Source: Bacillus luti (GTDB lineage Bacteria; Bacillota; Bacilli; Bacillales; Bacillaceae_G). From it: a DNA stretch of 64,000 nt. Within the stretch, counting starts at the first letter, position 1. Every line of letters begins with the position of its first letter. Shown here piece by piece: positions 7,826 through 15,831 of the stretch. Location of the stretch: assembly GCF_001884105.1 (NCBI RefSeq), contig NZ_MACI01000009.1, positions 1 through 64,000 on the forward strand. Reading direction: 5' to 3'. The position numbers were made by a program, and so were the translations under genes. Under the pieces are notes generated by a model. That model did not search any database. It saw only the letters and a program-made list of their open reading frames with translations, and had not been told where the DNA came from.

Positions 7826-7854
7826 ATTTTATCATTAAAGAGAATCATTATCAA
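7826..7854 (-). promoter_or_regulatory. SigA-type promoter of the micro-gene
   Basis: On the minus strand TTGATA (7849-7854) is separated by exactly 17 bases from TAAAAT (7826-7831). Transcription would start near 7819, giving a leader of about 40 nt before the ATG at 7778. Confidence 0.75.
7839..7853. promoter_or_regulatory. Second Fur-like box overlapping the -35
   Basis: AGAGAATCATTATCA keeps the right half-site and deviates at two positions in the left half of the 7-1-7 consensus. It overlaps the -35 hexamer of the micro-gene promoter, so the two boxes bracket the promoter. Confidence 0.7.
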
Positions 7855-8047
7855 CAACTTTCATAAAGAAAGCTCCTTCGGGAAAAGGAGCTTTACTGCC
7901 TGTTTTGAAGAAGTTTAAAACTTGTGTGCACTCTTATTATATCTCATCCTACATATCTTAACAGTTTTAAAAATTGGAAATCTCCCCTATCCCCTTCCTC
8001 TTACATTTTGTATACTAAAAGGGAATTACTTAACAAGGAGGAAAATA

Positions 8048-9211
8048 ATGACACAAAATCTTACACAAGGCGAGAGGATACACTCCATCGATATTATTAG
8101 AGGAATAGCTGTACTAGGTATTTTTCTTGTTAACTGGCCCGTTATTGCCGGAGTTGACTCACGTGATATTACAGGAATTTACGAAGGGATAGACAGCTAC
8201 ATTCGCCTATTTTACGATATGTTTATTCAAACGAAATTTTATACAATTTTTTCGTTTTTATTCGGATTAGGTTTTTATATTTTTATGAATCGTGCTGAGG
8301 CGAAAACAGATCGCCCAAAAACTTTATTTGTTCGTCGCTTGCTTATTTTATTATTATTTGGTTTCTTGCATTACGTTCTTTTATGGGACGGAGACATTTT
8401 ACATACTTATGCAATTACTGGTTTTTTCTTATTTTTATTTTATAAGAGAGAGCCACGAACTATTTTAATTTGGTCAATTGTACTATTAAGTTTCATGCAA
8501 CTGTTCTCATTATTAGGTTCTCTCCTCATGTTAATCGTGCCAGTAGAAGAATTAGGCCTTTCCACAGCAATTATGCCGTTAGAAAACTGGGGCTTACAAA
8601 TCACAGACAGATTCCATTCTTTCTATTCTGAAGCAATAAGTAACAGTCTTATTATGCTTCCTGAGACACTAGGATTGTTTTTACTCGGATTATATGCCGG
8701 TAAAAAAGATATTTTCCGCCGTGCCAAAGAATTAGATCCAAAACTAAAGAAATGGCAAATTATTATGTTTGTTTTAACATTGCCAATGTGGTTTATTATG
8801 GTTTACTTCTTTATGAATAATCAACCATACATGCCGTTGTCACTTATGGGTATCACGATGATAAGTGGAAAAACATTATTCATCTTCTACATTTTCACGC
8901 TGATGCGTTTATTACAAAAAGAAAAATGGCAAAACTTATTACGTCCATTCCAATACGTTGGACGAATGGCGTTAACAAATTACATCTCACATACAATTGT
9001 TACATTACTTGTATTCGGACTATTGTTCAAAAATGATTATCTTGCACCATTATGGGTAGGGCCACTATTTTGCATCGGTTTCTACACGCTGCAAATCTTT
9101 ATTAGCCGCTGGTGGCTGTCACGTTATCAATATGGGCCACTTGAGTACATTTGGCGTCTTGGTACGTACGGGAAAATGATGCCACTTAAAAAGAAAAGCA
9201 AGGTCTCATAA
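8048..9211 (+). CDS. DUF418 / YeiB-type integral membrane protein
   Basis: The 387-aa polytopic membrane protein begins with the family's typical opening (SIDIIRGIAVLGIFLVN), followed by about nine to ten hydrophobic segments. The C-terminal DUF418 region contains GRMALTNYISHT and GPLEYIWR. Family members are often annotated as putative transporters and resemble acyltransferase-3 membrane domains; no substrate is established. The frame is open to 7922, but the ATG at 8048 has AAGGAGGA 5 bases upstream and starts at the family's usual position. It is a single gene; its 3' end forms part of a bidirectional terminator shared with pbuX. Confidence 0.85.
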   Translation: MTQNLTQGERIHSIDIIRGIAVLGIFLVNWPVIAGVDSRDITGIYEGIDSYIRLFYDMFIQTKFYTIFSFLFGLGFYIFMNRAEAKTDRPKTLFVRRLLILLLFGFLHYVLLWDGDILHTYAITGFFLFLFYKREPRTILIWSIVLLSFMQLFSLLGSLLMLIVPVEELGLSTAIMPLENWGLQITDRFHSFYSEAISNSLIMLPETLGLFLLGLYAGKKDIFRRAKELDPKLKKWQIIMFVLTLPMWFIMVYFFMNNQPYMPLSLMGITMISGKTLFIFYIFTLMRLLQKEKWQNLLRPFQYVGRMALTNYISHTIVTLLVFGLLFKNDYLAPLWVGPLFCIGFYTLQIFISRWWLSRYQYGPLEYIWRLGTYGKMMPLKKKSKVS

Positions 9212-9228
9212 CGAGACCTTGCTTTTTT
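9194..9228. terminator. Bidirectional terminator between DUF418 gene and pbuX
   Basis: AGCAAGGTCTC (9197-9207) pairs with GAGACCTTGCT (9213-9223), with A-rich and T-rich flanks. It overlaps the last codons of the plus-strand gene and begins next to the pbuX stop. Confidence 0.9.
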
Positions 9229-10549
9229 ACGCTTCTCTTACCGCACTTTGTATCGGAACTGGTTCATCCTTTACTTTCACTTTACGCTGCGGCACCATAT
9301 TAAACACGATATTTAACAATACTGCTGATGCACTTCCAAGTACAATTCCGTTATCAGTTAAAATACGAATGTTTTCAGGAAGTTGTGAGAATAACGTTGG
9401 AACGACTGTAACTCCAAGGCCGATTCCGACAGAACATGCAACAATTAATAAGTTTTCTTGTTTGCCAAAATCAACGCTACTTAACATTTTAATACCATAT
9501 GCCATTACCATACCGAACATTGCTAACATCGCACCGCCAAGTACTGATTTCGGAATAATTGTTGTAATAGCTGCGATTTTTGGAATGAATCCAAGAACGA
9601 TTAACATACCACCACAAGTGTAAATAATAACGCGATTTCTTACTCCAGTTAATTGAACAAGCCCTACGTTTTGAGAGTATGTTGTATATGGGAAGGCGTT
9701 GAAAATACCACCTAACACCATCGCTAATCCTTCTGCACGATAACCTTTTGTTAATTCTTTTTCACCAATCTTTTTATTGCAAATATCAGATAATGCAAAG
9801 TAAACACCTGTTGCTTCTACAATCCCTACGCAAGCAACGAGAATCATCGTAATAATTGGCGTTAATTCAAATGTTGGTGTACCGAAGTAAAATGGCTGAA
9901 TACCATGGAACCAATCCGCTTCTCCAACCGCTTGCAAGCTTACTTTCCCCATAAATGCTGCAACGATTGTACCGAACAATAGACCTAGTAAAATAGAGAT
10001 TGAACGGATAAACCCGTCAAAGAAACGATACATAATGATGATAAATAGTAACACACCAAATGCTAATGCTAAATTTTCAAGACTACCGAAATCCTTACTT
10101 CCTACTCCTCCAGCCATATCATTAATAGCTGCTGGAACAAGTGTAACTCCAATTACCGTAACAACAGAACCTGTTACAACAGGCGGGAAAAGCTTTACAA
10201 GTTTCCCAAATAGCTTTGCAAAAATAACAACGAATAATCCAGCAGCAATAATCGCTCCATAAATAGAAGACACACCGTATTGTTTCCCAATTGCAATCAT
10301 CGGTCCAACCGCTGTAAATGTACACCCAAGTACAACGGGAAGTCCAATACCGAAAAAGCGATTTGATAATGCTTGTAAAATCGTTGCAACGCCGCACATC
10401 AATAAGTCAATCGATACTAAATATGTTAACTCTTTTTGATTTAAACCAAGTCCGCCGCCCACAATAAGAGGAACGATAATTGCCCCAGCATACATGGCAA
10501 GCATATGCTGCATACCAAGCGATGCGATTTTAAATGGATGCTGCTTCAT
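9227..10549 (-). CDS. pbuX: Xanthine permease, NCS2 family
   Basis: The 440-aa transporter has the 12-14 hydrophobic segments of nucleobase/cation symporter 2 proteins. Family motifs include GLPVVLGCTFTAVGPM near residues 70-85 and the signature around VGIVEATGVYFA in the middle. It imports xanthine with protons. The start ATG lies 2 bases after the xpt stop, with GGAGGTG inside the end of xpt, so the two genes form one operon. Expression is set by the guanine riboswitch ahead of xpt. Confidence 0.95.
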   Translation of the reverse strand: MKQHPFKIASLGMQHMLAMYAGAIIVPLIVGGGLGLNQKELTYLVSIDLLMCGVATILQALSNRFFGIGLPVVLGCTFTAVGPMIAIGKQYGVSSIYGAIIAAGLFVVIFAKLFGKLVKLFPPVVTGSVVTVIGVTLVPAAINDMAGGVGSKDFGSLENLALAFGVLLFIIIMYRFFDGFIRSISILLGLLFGTIVAAFMGKVSLQAVGEADWFHGIQPFYFGTPTFELTPIITMILVACVGIVEATGVYFALSDICNKKIGEKELTKGYRAEGLAMVLGGIFNAFPYTTYSQNVGLVQLTGVRNRVIIYTCGGMLIVLGFIPKIAAITTIIPKSVLGGAMLAMFGMVMAYGIKMLSSVDFGKQENLLIVACSVGIGLGVTVVPTLFSQLPENIRILTDNGIVLGSASAVLLNIVFNMVPQRKVKVKDEPVPIQSAVREA

Positions 10550-10551
10550 TG

Positions 10552-11226
<675 letters not shown>

Positions 11227-11265
11227 CGCAAAAAAGAATGCTAAACAAGCAAATATATTCGTCCT

Positions 11266-11337
11266 CACTCATAGTCAAAGTATTTACGGTACTTCGGTAG
11301 AAACTTGCAGGCCATATCCCCGCGATTATATGAGTGT
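11266..11337 (-). ncRNA. Guanine (purine) riboswitch aptamer
   Basis: On the minus strand the sequence opens with ACACTCATATAATCGCGGG, keeps the conserved GATATGGCC and GTTTCTACC loops, and closes with GACTATGAGTG. P1 is formed by CACTCATA and TATGAGTG. The residue that decides ligand choice, in GACTATGAG, is C rather than T, so guanine/hypoxanthine is expected rather than adenine. Ligand binding would favour the downstream terminator and shut off xpt-pbuX. Confidence 0.96.
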
Positions 11338-11362
11338 AGCTAACTATTTATTTTATAGAAGG

Positions 11363-11391
11363 ATTATAACGCACTTTTTACACTTTGAAAA
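11363..11391 (-). promoter_or_regulatory. Promoter of the xpt-pbuX operon
   Basis: On the minus strand TTTTCA (11386-11391) and a consensus TATAAT (11363-11368) are separated by 17 bases. Transcription would begin about 20 bases before the purine aptamer. Confidence 0.7.
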
Positions 11392-11469
11392 GCATTTCTT
11401 AATAAAACACGTACAAATTTTATAAAAACATCATTTTCGTTCGAGTTTTGCAAACTCTTACATTTCATC

Positions 11470-12216
11470 TCACAGAGTCGTTAAAATGATTGGTCCGTCT
11501 TTTGTAATCGCAATGGTATGTTCATATTGAGCTGATAATTTTCTGTCCATCGTTCTTGCAGTCCATCCATTTAAATCAACTTTAGAGTATCGCATACCTA
11601 CATTTACAATCGGCTCAATTGTAATTACCATTCCTTCTTGTAGCTTAGGTCCTTGTCCAGGTTTACCAAAATGAAAAATTGCTGGTTCTTCATGAATCTC
11701 CTTACCGATTCCATGCCCCGTAAAGTCTCTTGCAACTGAAAATCCTTCAGCGGCTACATAACTTTCAATTGCATAACCAATATCCCCTACATGATTACCG
11801 ATTATAGCCTGATCAATCCCTTTATACAAAGCATTCTCAGCTACTAACAACAACCTTTCTGCTTCATCAGAAACTTTTCCAACTATATACGTCCAAGCGG
11901 AATCTGAAAGACCACCATTTAAGTTTACTACCATGTCAATTGTTACAATATCGCCCTCAGTTAAAGGAACATCGGCCGGAAATCCATGACACATTTCATC
12001 GTTTACAGATGCACATATCGCATATGGATATCCGTTGTAACCTTTCTGCTCAGACGTTGCACCATGCTTTTCTAAATATGCTTCAACAAACGTTTCAATT
12101 TCTTTTGTCGTAATACCTGGTTTTATCATTTTCGCAATTTCTTTATGACATGAAGCGAGTAATTTTCCAGATTCATGCATTAAATCTATTTCATTTTTCG
12201 TTTTAATTGTGCTCAT
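11470..12216 (-). CDS. map: Methionine aminopeptidase, type I
   Basis: The 248-aa protein removes the initiator methionine from nascent proteins. The metal-binding residues of the pita-bread fold are visible: TIDMV, the aspartate of LSDSAWT, the histidine of TGHGIGKEIHEEP, the glutamate of TIEPIV and the glutamate of YEHTIAI. It stands alone rather than in the ribosomal-protein cluster, so it corresponds to the second enzyme (B. subtilis YflG/MapB type) by length and context. The ATG at 12216 follows AGGAGAGG; the longer upstream frame has no good ribosome site. From 11338 to 11469 only the xpt promoter is seen. Confidence 0.93.
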   Translation of the reverse strand: MSTIKTKNEIDLMHESGKLLASCHKEIAKMIKPGITTKEIETFVEAYLEKHGATSEQKGYNGYPYAICASVNDEMCHGFPADVPLTEGDIVTIDMVVNLNGGLSDSAWTYIVGKVSDEAERLLLVAENALYKGIDQAIIGNHVGDIGYAIESYVAAEGFSVARDFTGHGIGKEIHEEPAIFHFGKPGQGPKLQEGMVITIEPIVNVGMRYSKVDLNGWTARTMDRKLSAQYEHTIAITKDGPIILTTL

Positions 12217-12328
12217 GCTGCCTCTCCTTACTAAACTTCCAATTATAAAAGCAAACATCACTTTTCTATTTTTCGAATGTAGATTCTTATTAAATTCGTT
12301 TTTTTAATATTACATCTAGTATTTTTGA

Positions 12329-12357
12329 TTGATGTTTACTTATAAACAAAGTATATT
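12329..12357 (+). promoter_or_regulatory. Promoter of the macrolide leader / mphL unit
   Basis: TTGATG (12329-12334) and TATATT (12352-12357) are separated by exactly 17 bases. The start would be near 12364, shortly before the leader-peptide ribosome site AAAGGAGG. Confidence 0.65.
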
Positions 12358-12390
12358 GTTACTATACTATTAAAAGGAGGATTATTAAAG

Positions 12391-12438
12391 ATGATGCATG
12401 CAGGAAGACTACGTCAGCAAACTTTGAACACGAAGTAA
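12391..12438 (+). CDS. ErmDL-like macrolide leader peptide, 15 aa
   Basis: This 15-codon frame (MMHAGRLRQQTLNTK) has a near-perfect AAAGGAGG ribosome site. It closely resembles the ErmD leader peptide MTHSMRLRFPTLNQ: His at position 3, the RLR motif at residues 6-8, and TLN near the end. RLR is an Arg/Lys-X-Arg/Lys arrest motif at which macrolide-bound ribosomes stall. Two terminators and the macrolide phosphotransferase gene follow, so the peptide should sense macrolides and control read-through. It is far too short for ordinary gene finders. Confidence 0.78.
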   Translation: MMHAGRLRQQTLNTK

Positions 12439-12569
12439 CTTAATATGTTCAAAGGCTCTGTTTTCATAAAGCAGAGTAAACGGGATTAGTCTGCACATTT
12501 TTAATAATCTTCAACGGAAGAGTACACTTTCCACATGGAGAAAGGCAGATATACATCTGTCTTTTTTTC
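12439..12569 (+). terminator. Leader region with attenuator terminator 1
   Basis: After the leader stop come a CTCTG/CAGAG hairpin (12456-12476) and then AGGCAGAT, an ATAC loop and ATCTGTCT (12543-12562) followed by seven T. The last hairpin is a Rho-independent terminator. Upstream segments could form alternative pairings when a ribosome stalls on the leader peptide, but I could not settle the antiterminator by eye. Confidence 0.65.
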
Positions 12570-12624
12570 GTATATTTTTTCATACAAAGAGAGACGTTTA
12601 TTCATTATATCCTCGTTTACTCTT

Positions 12625-12657
12625 AACCACAGACAGAAGCCCGTCTGTGGTTTTTTT
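12625..12657 (+). terminator. Attenuator terminator 2 ahead of mphL
   Basis: AACCACAGAC (12625-12634) pairs perfectly with GTCTGTGGTT (12643-12652), followed by T residues. It is a strong second terminator between the leader peptide and mphL. Confidence 0.85.
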
Positions 12658-12758
12658 ATGATTACATTTCTTTAATCATATTGATGTATTTAGGATGATT
12701 AGTAACAGAAAACGTATGAAAGCATTAAAATCAGAATAAACATTTGGAGGAAACAAAA

Positions 12759-13655
12759 ATGAATACACTTAAAGTTAAACAATTAGCAAATAAAGAAGGA
12801 CTAAATATCTTAGAAGATTCAATAGAAATCAATGAATCTGGTGTTGACTTTCAAGTAGCACACGTTACAGAACAAAACGGGGATAAATAGATACTAAGAA
12901 TTCCTCGTAGACCAGAATCCATGAGACATGCCCTACGAGAAAAAGAAGCGTTAGAAATTATGAAAAAACATGCAGAATTCCAAGTTCCTGATTGGTCTAT
13001 ATTTTCTGAAGAACTAATTGCTTATAAACAACTAAATGGCATTCCTGCCGCTACTATCGATATAGAACAACAAGGTTATGTATGGAAATTTAACGAAAAG
13101 AATGTACCAACCGAATACTATATTTCATTAGGAAAAGTTCTAGCGAATTTACACACATTACCTCAGCAAAAATTTAATAATACAAGTTTTGAAATTCTAA
13201 CTGCTAATGAATTAAGAACTTCTATGAAACAAAGGATGAATCGAGTGAAGGAACAATACCATATCAATCAAAACTTATGGGATCGTTGGCAGGCATGGCT
13301 AGCTGAAGACTCTTTTTGGCCATCTCACGTAGGAGTAACGCACGGGGATATACATCCAGGTCATATCCTGGTTGATAATAAAAATAATGTAACTGGTTTA
13401 ATCGATTGGACAGAAGTAGGAATAGCTGATGTATCTATAGATTTCACATCACATTATCTACTCTTCGGAAAAGATGGACTAACGAAGTTAATTAGCTCTT
13501 ATGACAACGCCGGCGGTAAAACATGGTCAAGAATGGATGAACATATTATCGAACTTCTAACAACGAGTAGTATCACTGTTGCTGAATACGCTCAAGTATC
13601 AGGTTTGAAAAACATGCATGAAGCAGCTGTACACATGCTAGCAACTGAAAATTAA
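12759..13655 (+). pseudogene. mphL: Macrolide 2'-phosphotransferase, broken by a nonsense codon
   Basis: Starting at the ATG at 12759 (TTTGGAGG upstream), the frame reads MNTLKVKQLANKEGLN and continues to residue 43, where a TAG (12888-12890) interrupts it. Without the stop it would encode 298 aa, the normal length. The rest is intact: HGDIHPGH is the kinase catalytic loop and LIDWTE the metal-binding motif. The whole matches the Mph(L) type that phosphorylates macrolides in the B. cereus group. Relatives have Trp at this place (GDK-W-ILRIPRR), so TGG to TAG is the likely change. Reinitiation at Met codons near 12921 would lose the glycine-rich N-lobe, so the product is probably inactive. Confidence 0.85.
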
Positions 13656-13662
13656 TGAAGTT

Positions 13663-13698
13663 ACTAAAAAACAGAAGAATCCTCTTCTGTTTTTTAGT
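13663..13698. terminator. Bidirectional terminator
   Basis: AAAAAACAGAAGA and TCTTCTGTTTTTT pair around an ATCC loop between the convergent mphL remnant and the acetyltransferase gene. Confidence 0.88.
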
Positions 13699-14167
13699 TA
13701 TTTTTACATATATAACTCATTTTCAAAAACTCAAAACAACTTCCATTTGTTTTCTGTATAAATGTCCCAACTGCTTCAAATCCTGCTCTTTTATACACTT
13801 TGATTGCTCTCTCATTAAATGTGGCTACTGATAATGTTATATACTTGCAACTGTATCTTTCTTTACTAAAATCTAATCCAGCTTTTACGAACTGTAAACC
13901 TAATCCATCGCCTGTTATATTAGGTCTCATCCCCAGTCCTATATCTACCGTTCGATTATCTGTTTTACAAAAGCTAAAGAACCCAATAAGGGTACCATCT
14001 TCCTTCACAGAAAATATATGATTTCCTCTGCTCTCCTCATGTAAAAACTCAGCTAAATCTTCTTCATCTGCCTCTATATCGTAAAAGGAATATTCCCCTT
14101 CATAATGCCAGTTGTATGCAATTTCTTCTGCTTCTTCTTGCGTCATTACTGTATATGCATAATTCAT
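13694..14167 (-). CDS. GNAT family N-acetyltransferase
   Basis: The 157-aa protein has the GNAT order of elements: an acidic N-terminal region (DIEADEEDL), IGFFSF, the acetyl-CoA segment GLGMRPNITGDGLGLQFV near residues 80-100, and AIKVYKRAGFEAVG. It resembles RimJ/RimL-like N-acetyltransferases; the substrate cannot be predicted. The ATG at 14167 follows GGGGGGA, so the longer upstream frame is not used. It stands alone between two terminators, downstream of ypwA. Confidence 0.8.
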   Translation of the reverse strand: MNYAYTVMTQEEAEEIAYNWHYEGEYSFYDIEADEEDLAEFLHEESRGNHIFSVKEDGTLIGFFSFCKTDNRTVDIGLGMRPNITGDGLGLQFVKAGLDFSKERYSCKYITLSVATFNERAIKVYKRAGFEAVGTFIQKTNGSCFEFLKMSYICKNN

Positions 14168-14182
14168 TTTTCTCCCCCCTTT

Positions 14183-14214
14183 AAAAGAGAGCTGCAATTA
14201 AGCAGCTCTCTTTT
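14183..14214 (-). terminator. Terminator after ypwA
   Basis: AAAAGAGAGCTGC pairs with GCAGCTCTCTTTT. On the minus strand it directly follows, and slightly overlaps, the ypwA stop codon. Confidence 0.85.
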
Positions 14215-15730
14215 ACAACGCATAAATTTCTTTATACTTCGCTTCTAAATAATCGGCTAAGTAGTTTGCATTTAACCCTTCACCTGTCACATCTTCTAAA
14301 ATTTCAAGTGGTTTTTTCGTTTTACCATATTGGTGAATATGTTCTGTTAACCACTCACGAACTGGCGTCACGTTTCCTTCTTCTAATAATGCATCAAAGT
14401 TCGGAATGTCTTTTAACATTCTTTGCTTAAATTGCGCTGCATACATATAACCAAGCGCATAAGATGGGAAGTATCCAAATGAACCACCAGCCCAGTGAAC
14501 ATCTTGTAATACGCCTTGTGCATCATTCTCCGGACGAATTCCTAAATACGCTTCCATCTTATCATTCCAAGCCGCTGGTAAATCCTTCACTTGTAATGTG
14601 CCATCAAATAATTCTTTCTCAAGTTCATAACGAACCATGACGTGAAGCGGATATGTAAGTTCATCTGCTTCTATACGAATGAACGATGGCTTCGATTCGT
14701 TAATCGCATCATAAAACTCATCGACTGATATATCGTCAAATTGACCATCACTATACTCTTTTAACAAATCGTAATTTTTCTTCCAGAATGATTTATTACG
14801 ACCGATAAAGTTCTCAAAGAATAATGATTGTGACTCATGAATACCCATAGATGTACCACTACATAGCGGTGTACCTTCAAATTTCTCTGCAATATTTTGT
14901 TCATATACAGCATGACCACATTCATGAATTGTCCCAAAAACAGCCATACGGAAATCTTTTTCGTCATAGCGTGTCGTAATACGAACATCCCCTCTATTTA
15001 ATGTAATCTCGAAAGGATGTACCGTTTCATCAAGACGACCTGCTTCAAAGTCATAATTCAATTGCTTTAATAACTCTAATGTAAAGTTTTTTTGTTTTTC
15101 TTTTGAAAAATGTTCTGATAAAGCACTTGTTTTTAATCTCTTTTGCGACTCTGATATTTCTTTTACAAGCGGAACGATACGCTCACGAAGTTGACCAAAT
15201 ACGTGATCTAATACTTCTACTGTAATACCAGGCTCATACATGTCTAATAATGTATTATATTTGTATGTTTCGTAACCCCAATATGTAATAAATTTCTTTT
15301 TGAATTCAACAATTTTTTCTAAATATGGACGAAACATTTCAAAATCAGATTTTTCGCGAGCTTCTTCCCATACACTTTCCGCTTTCGCTTCTAATTTTAC
15401 ATACTCTTCATATTCCGCTTGTGGAATTTTCTTATTTCTATCATATTCTTTTCGACATTCTTCAACCATTTTCTTCGTCGTTTCAGAAAGTTTATTTTCA
15501 TTTATTAAAGCTTCAAGCTCTGTCAAATAATTTCCCATTTCATCTGAAGTCGACATAACAAACACTTCTGATGAAAGCATGCCAATTACTTCTGAACGCT
15601 GGTCCACACCTTTTTTAGGCGCACCTGTTCTTAAGTCCCAAAACATTAAGCTTAATGCTTCTCCATAATTCTCTATCTTCTTCACATATGCTAAAAACTG
15701 CTTTTCTACTTCATATGTAGCAACTGTCAT
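14213..15730 (-). CDS. ypwA: Carboxypeptidase Taq-type metallopeptidase (M32)
   Basis: The 505-aa protein is an M32 metallocarboxypeptidase. The zinc site is HECGH in the centre (about residue 265), with family blocks such as GIHESQSLFFEN and IRIEADELTYPLH. It trims C-terminal residues from peptides in the cytoplasm. Length and sequence match B. subtilis YpwA (501 aa). The ATG at 15730 has AGGGAGG upstream and gives the expected N-terminus, so the 17-codon extension is not used. It opens the block syntenic with B. subtilis and lies downstream of ypvA, separated by a terminator. Confidence 0.94.
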   Translation of the reverse strand: MTVATYEVEKQFLAYVKKIENYGEALSLMFWDLRTGAPKKGVDQRSEVIGMLSSEVFVMSTSDEMGNYLTELEALINENKLSETTKKMVEECRKEYDRNKKIPQAEYEEYVKLEAKAESVWEEAREKSDFEMFRPYLEKIVEFKKKFITYWGYETYKYNTLLDMYEPGITVEVLDHVFGQLRERIVPLVKEISESQKRLKTSALSEHFSKEKQKNFTLELLKQLNYDFEAGRLDETVHPFEITLNRGDVRITTRYDEKDFRMAVFGTIHECGHAVYEQNIAEKFEGTPLCSGTSMGIHESQSLFFENFIGRNKSFWKKNYDLLKEYSDGQFDDISVDEFYDAINESKPSFIRIEADELTYPLHVMVRYELEKELFDGTLQVKDLPAAWNDKMEAYLGIRPENDAQGVLQDVHWAGGSFGYFPSYALGYMYAAQFKQRMLKDIPNFDALLEEGNVTPVREWLTEHIHQYGKTKKPLEILEDVTGEGLNANYLADYLEAKYKEIYAL

Positions 15731-15797
15731 CGTATAAAAACCTCCCTTTTCTACCTCAAACTTAATTCGACATGGAAACATAAATTCCTTTTATAAT

Positions 15798-15827
15798 AGA
15801 AAAAAAGCTTGGCAAGCGCCAAGCTTT
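15798..15827 (-). terminator. Terminator after ypvA
   Basis: AAAGCTTGGC pairs with GCCAAGCTTT, and on the minus strand a T run follows. It lies 5 bases beyond the ypvA stop codon. Confidence 0.85.
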
Positions 15828-15831
15828 CTCC

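Noticed and set aside
7866-7893. AGCTCCTT/AAGGAGCT hairpin as a terminator
   Set aside because: There is no T run on either side and no gene ends there; it may be a chance or regulatory stem upstream of the micro-gene promoter.
7922-8047. N-terminal extension of the DUF418 protein
   Set aside because: The extension has no ribosome site, overlaps the promoter region, and the ATG at 8048 has a perfect one.
12921-13655. Intact 244-aa phosphotransferase starting at 12921
   Set aside because: The true start at 12759 has the ribosome site and the family N-terminus; the shorter frame only reflects the nonsense codon at 12888.
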